From Phycisphaerae bacterium (GTDB lineage Bacteria; Planctomycetota; Phycisphaerae; Tepidisphaerales; Tepidisphaeraceae), in contig JAUJNJ010000002.1 of the NCBI GenBank assembly GCA_030448225.1, forward strand, positions 54,180 through 118,179: a stretch of DNA of 64,000 bases, in the 5' to 3' direction. The notes below the pieces were generated by a model. The model saw only the letters and a list, made by a program, of their open reading frames with translations. It made no database searches and was not told the origin of the DNA. The translations under genes were made by a program, and so were the position numbers. Shown one piece after another: positions 61,741 through 64,000 of the stretch (positions within the stretch are counted from its first letter, which is position 1; the number at the start of each line of letters is the position of its first letter).

Positions 61741-62109
61741 GTGCCGGGCAGCGTCAAAGTCGAATCGAAGCGCAAGGGCAAGGCCCTGCTCGTCTCGCTG
61801 AAGGGCGACGCGGGGATGGCCACGATCGCGCTGTTGCAGAAGGAGCTGTCGCACATCTGCGAGCTCAAGCCGCAACTCGCGGTGCTCGACATGTCGGGCC
61901 TGACGTTCATCTCCAGCATGGGGATGGGCACGCTCGTCACGTTCATGCGCGGCGTCGAGAAGTGCGGCGGCAAGGTGCGCGTCGCCGCGCTTCAGCCGTT
62001 GCTCGCCGAGGTGTTCCGCCGCGCGCGGCTGAACGAGGTCTTCGAGATCCACGACAGCGTCGACGCGGCGCTGGGGGACCTGCCGAAGGCGAAGCCGACG
62101 AAGAAGTGA
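61741..62109 (+). CDS. STAS-domain protein (anti-sigma factor antagonist type)
   Basis: 122 residues. Single STAS domain: KALLVSLKGDAGMATIALLQKELSHICELKPQLAVLDMSGLTFISSMGMGTLVTFMRGVEKCGGKVRVAAL. The phosphorylatable serine is expected at Ser58 or Ser59 (FISSMGMG). The start is GTG 61741, with GAGGTGA upstream. Such proteins bind and release anti-sigma kinases, or serve in phospholipid-trafficking (MlaB-like) systems. No kinase or Mla genes lie nearby, so the pathway is open. The C-terminus is Lys-rich. Confidence 0.92.
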   Translation: MPGSVKVESKRKGKALLVSLKGDAGMATIALLQKELSHICELKPQLAVLDMSGLTFISSMGMGTLVTFMRGVEKCGGKVRVAALQPLLAEVFRRARLNEVFEIHDSVDAALGDLPKAKPTKK

Positions 62110-62638
62110 CGGGCGCCGGGGAAATCGCGAAGTCGCGAAGCGACTCTCGGCGGCCGATCGTGGGTGGAGCGTACTTGCTGCGTCGCCGTCGGCGGGCACC
62201 CCCGCGTCACGTCATTTCGCGTTTCCCCCACGCGACGCCCGTTCCAATCTTGACCCGACGGGACACACCGATCCCGACTTAACTCGAGCCGACCCATCGC
62301 GCCGCGCCGCTGCGTTCGGGCCGCGTCGTTCTGCACATCGCGCACATCGCGTCGCTCGTCCCGCGTAGGCTGCCGCGCGTCGCACAGTCGCACATCGCTC
62401 GTCGCTCTTTGCACAGGGTTCGTCCCAGTCTTTCGTCCCTTGTCCCGCGTAGCCTGCCTCGCGTTATGCGCCGCGCTGCAGGCGCCGTGTTCCTTCATCC
62501 CCCCCGGCGGAGCGCCGGTTGAAGTCGCCCCCGCGGCGTTGGCTGGCCATAGAATCTGCCGCCGCGTCGCGCGGTCGCGCGACGACTTCGGCGGCTCGAT
62601 CGGCACGTCCGGGCGCGCACGCGCGGCGGGAGCACGCG
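62110..62638. other. intergenic region with direct repeats
   Basis: About 530 bases, no gene seen. GTCCCGCGTAGGCTGCC (62358) and GTCCCGCGTAGCCTGCC (62442) are direct repeats with one mismatch. Between them run short TCGCACATCG/CGCACATCGC repeats. It looks like another dispersed-repeat insertion. Confidence 0.5.
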
Positions 62639-64000
62639 ATGAAACGACTCGTACCGGTGTTGACGATGGTCCTGCTCGGCGCCGCCGGGCTGATGGTCTG
62701 GCTGACGTTCGGCGGGTGCGGCGGGGCGCCGCGGACGCGCATCGCCGAGCGCGTGACCTACGACGGGCCCGTGTCGCTCCCCGCCGTCGCCGAGGACTGG
62801 CCGCGGTGGCTCGGGCCGCGCGGCGACGGCATCAGCCGGGAGACGAACCTGGCCGACCGCTGGCCCGACGGCGGCCCGCCGCCGCTCTGGTCGGCGGAGG
62901 TCGGCGTCGGCTTCGCCAGCCCCGTGGCGGCGGGCGGCGTGGTCTACCTGTTCACGCTCAACGACGGCGCCGAGACGCTCACCGCTTTCGACGCCGCCAG
63001 CGGCAAGATCCGCTGGAGCCGCGATCAGCGCGGCGGGTGGGACAGTTCCTACCCCGGCACCCGCGCCACCCCCGCCATCGACGGCGGCCAGATCTACACG
63101 TTCGGCGCCACCGGCAACCTCGTCTGCCGCGACCTCGACTCCGGCCTGCCGCGGTGGACGACGAGCGTCACCCGCGAGGCGCGGACGAAGAACCCCGGGT
63201 GGGGCAACGCCTCCACCCCGCTCGTCGACGGCGACCTCGTCTACGTGCAGGCCGGCGTCGGCGGGCCGATCGCCGTCGCCGTGCGCAAGGCCGACGGCTC
63301 GGTCGCGTGGAAGTCGCAGGCGGTCGGCGCGGGCGGGTACGCCCACCCGATCCTGATCGACGTCGAAGGAACGCGCCAACTCGTCGTCTTCGGCGGCGAG
63401 GCCGTCGTCGGCATGGACCCGGCCACCGGCGAGACGCGCTGGAGCCACCGCTGGCCGACCGGCTACAACGTCAACGGCAGCACGCCGGTCTACCGCGACG
63501 GCCACCTGTTCGTCACCAGCGCCTACGGGCAGGGGTGCACGATGCTCCGCGTCACGGCGTCGGGCGTGACGGCGCTCTGGAAGAACACGAACATCGAGAG
63601 CCGCTTCCAGCCCACGATCCTCGACGGCGATTTCCTCTACGCCAACAGCGAGGGAACGCTCACGTGCATGAGCTGGCCCGACGGCGCGATCCGCTGGCGG
63701 GCGAAGGACAAGCGCCTGCGCCTCGGCAACGGCGGGTCGTTCGTCCGCACGGGCGAGCGCCTCGTCACGCTCAGCGAACGCGGGAAACTGTCGCTCGCCC
63801 GCGCCACCCCGGACGGCGCGACGCTGCTGAGCCAGGCTCAGGTGCTCGACGGCCGCTACGTCTGGGCCACCCCCCTGCTCTACGGCGGCCGGCTCTACGC
63901 GAAGGGGGACCAGGAGTTCATCTGCTTCGACGTCTCCGCCGGCACGCCCGCGGTAATGCAGCCCACACCCGCTTCGAGCGCGGCTGCGGAGACCGAGTGA
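62639..64000 (+). CDS. PQQ-like beta-propeller lipoprotein
   Basis: 453 residues, ending exactly at the window edge with TGA. A signal with lipobox-like LTFGGC precedes DWPRWLGPRGDGISRETNLADRWPDGGPPPLWSAEVGVGFASP, the standard opening of planctomycete PQQ-binding-like (outer-membrane biogenesis BamB-like) propellers. Repeats AAGGVVYLFTLNDGAETLTAFDAASGKIRWS, AIDGGQIYTFGATGNLVCRDLDSGLPRW and so on form the blades. ATG 62639 has GGGAG upstream. Likely periplasmic; catalytic PQQ binding is not shown by the sequence. Confidence 0.9.
   Translation: MKRLVPVLTMVLLGAAGLMVWLTFGGCGGAPRTRIAERVTYDGPVSLPAVAEDWPRWLGPRGDGISRETNLADRWPDGGPPPLWSAEVGVGFASPVAAGGVVYLFTLNDGAETLTAFDAASGKIRWSRDQRGGWDSSYPGTRATPAIDGGQIYTFGATGNLVCRDLDSGLPRWTTSVTREARTKNPGWGNASTPLVDGDLVYVQAGVGGPIAVAVRKADGSVAWKSQAVGAGGYAHPILIDVEGTRQLVVFGGEAVVGMDPATGETRWSHRWPTGYNVNGSTPVYRDGHLFVTSAYGQGCTMLRVTASGVTALWKNTNIESRFQPTILDGDFLYANSEGTLTCMSWPDGAIRWRAKDKRLRLGNGGSFVRTGERLVTLSERGKLSLARATPDGATLLSQAQVLDGRYVWATPLLYGGRLYAKGDQEFICFDVSAGTPAVMQPTPASSAAAETE

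Overview
The window is about 70% GC with dense coding on both strands and looks like one continuous chromosomal stretch of a planctomycete, most likely of the Phycisphaerae (Tepidisphaera-like). The pointers are three S1 sulfatases, a PVC-type beta-propeller/HEAT/CxxCH protein, a DUF4159 protein, an ECF sigma factor fused to a membrane anchor and an Ig-like domain, membrane proteins carrying CPxCGYDL zinc ribbons, and a CAP-domain protein that opens with the planctomycete N-terminal tag LEARRLMS. The taxonomic call is inference from gene content. No tRNA, rRNA or CRISPR array is visible.

Layout. 1-10.6 kb: the 3' end of aspS, an exported hypothetical, the sigma fusion, a stand-alone PilT-N-like protein, small membrane proteins, the large DUF4159 protein, and pyruvate kinase overlapping a lipoprotein gene. 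10.6-15.5 kb (minus): an FAH-family dehydratase, a zinc alcohol dehydrogenase and an alpha-ketoglutarate-semialdehyde-type dehydrogenase, arranged like an oxidative sugar-acid route to 2-oxoglutarate, followed by a serine lipase. 15.6-18.8 kb (minus): an arsenic operon arsR-arsC-arsC-aquaporin-arsM with no efflux pump gene. 18.8-23.4 kb: a PP2C-like phosphatase divergent from a siroheme sulfite/nitrite reductase, with a strong palindrome between them and a DUF4202 gene nearby. 23.5-26.3 kb: a PLP homeostasis protein and a run of tightly packed or overlapping small membrane proteins. 26.6-35.5 kb: sulfatases around the PVC-type cytochrome-like protein. 35.5-39.1 kb: a pgm 5' remnant, a ferritin-like protein, ilvC and a metal-binding-type lipoprotein. 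39.5-43.2 kb: an FtsX-type ABC exporter. 43.6-50 kb: the CAP protein, a phosphoesterase, an SMP-30 protein, leuC and a REP-associated (RAYT) transposase framed by its REPs. 50-64 kb: a HerA/DUF853-like ATPase, a zinc-ribbon membrane protein, a MOSC protein, an SRPBCC protein, a tandem-FHA protein, a NitT/TauT-type ABC system, a STAS protein and a PQQ-repeat lipoprotein.

Two features cut across the window. First, many conserved genes (ilvC, leuC, the ADH, both ABC ATPases, one sulfatase and others) carry one- or two-base indels. Their protein sequence continues perfectly in another frame, so these look mainly like uncorrected assembly errors rather than decay. The sulfite reductase defect is different: an exact 53-bp tandem duplication. 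Second, gene borders hold several unrelated palindromic dispersed-repeat elements, and a RAYT transposase is present.
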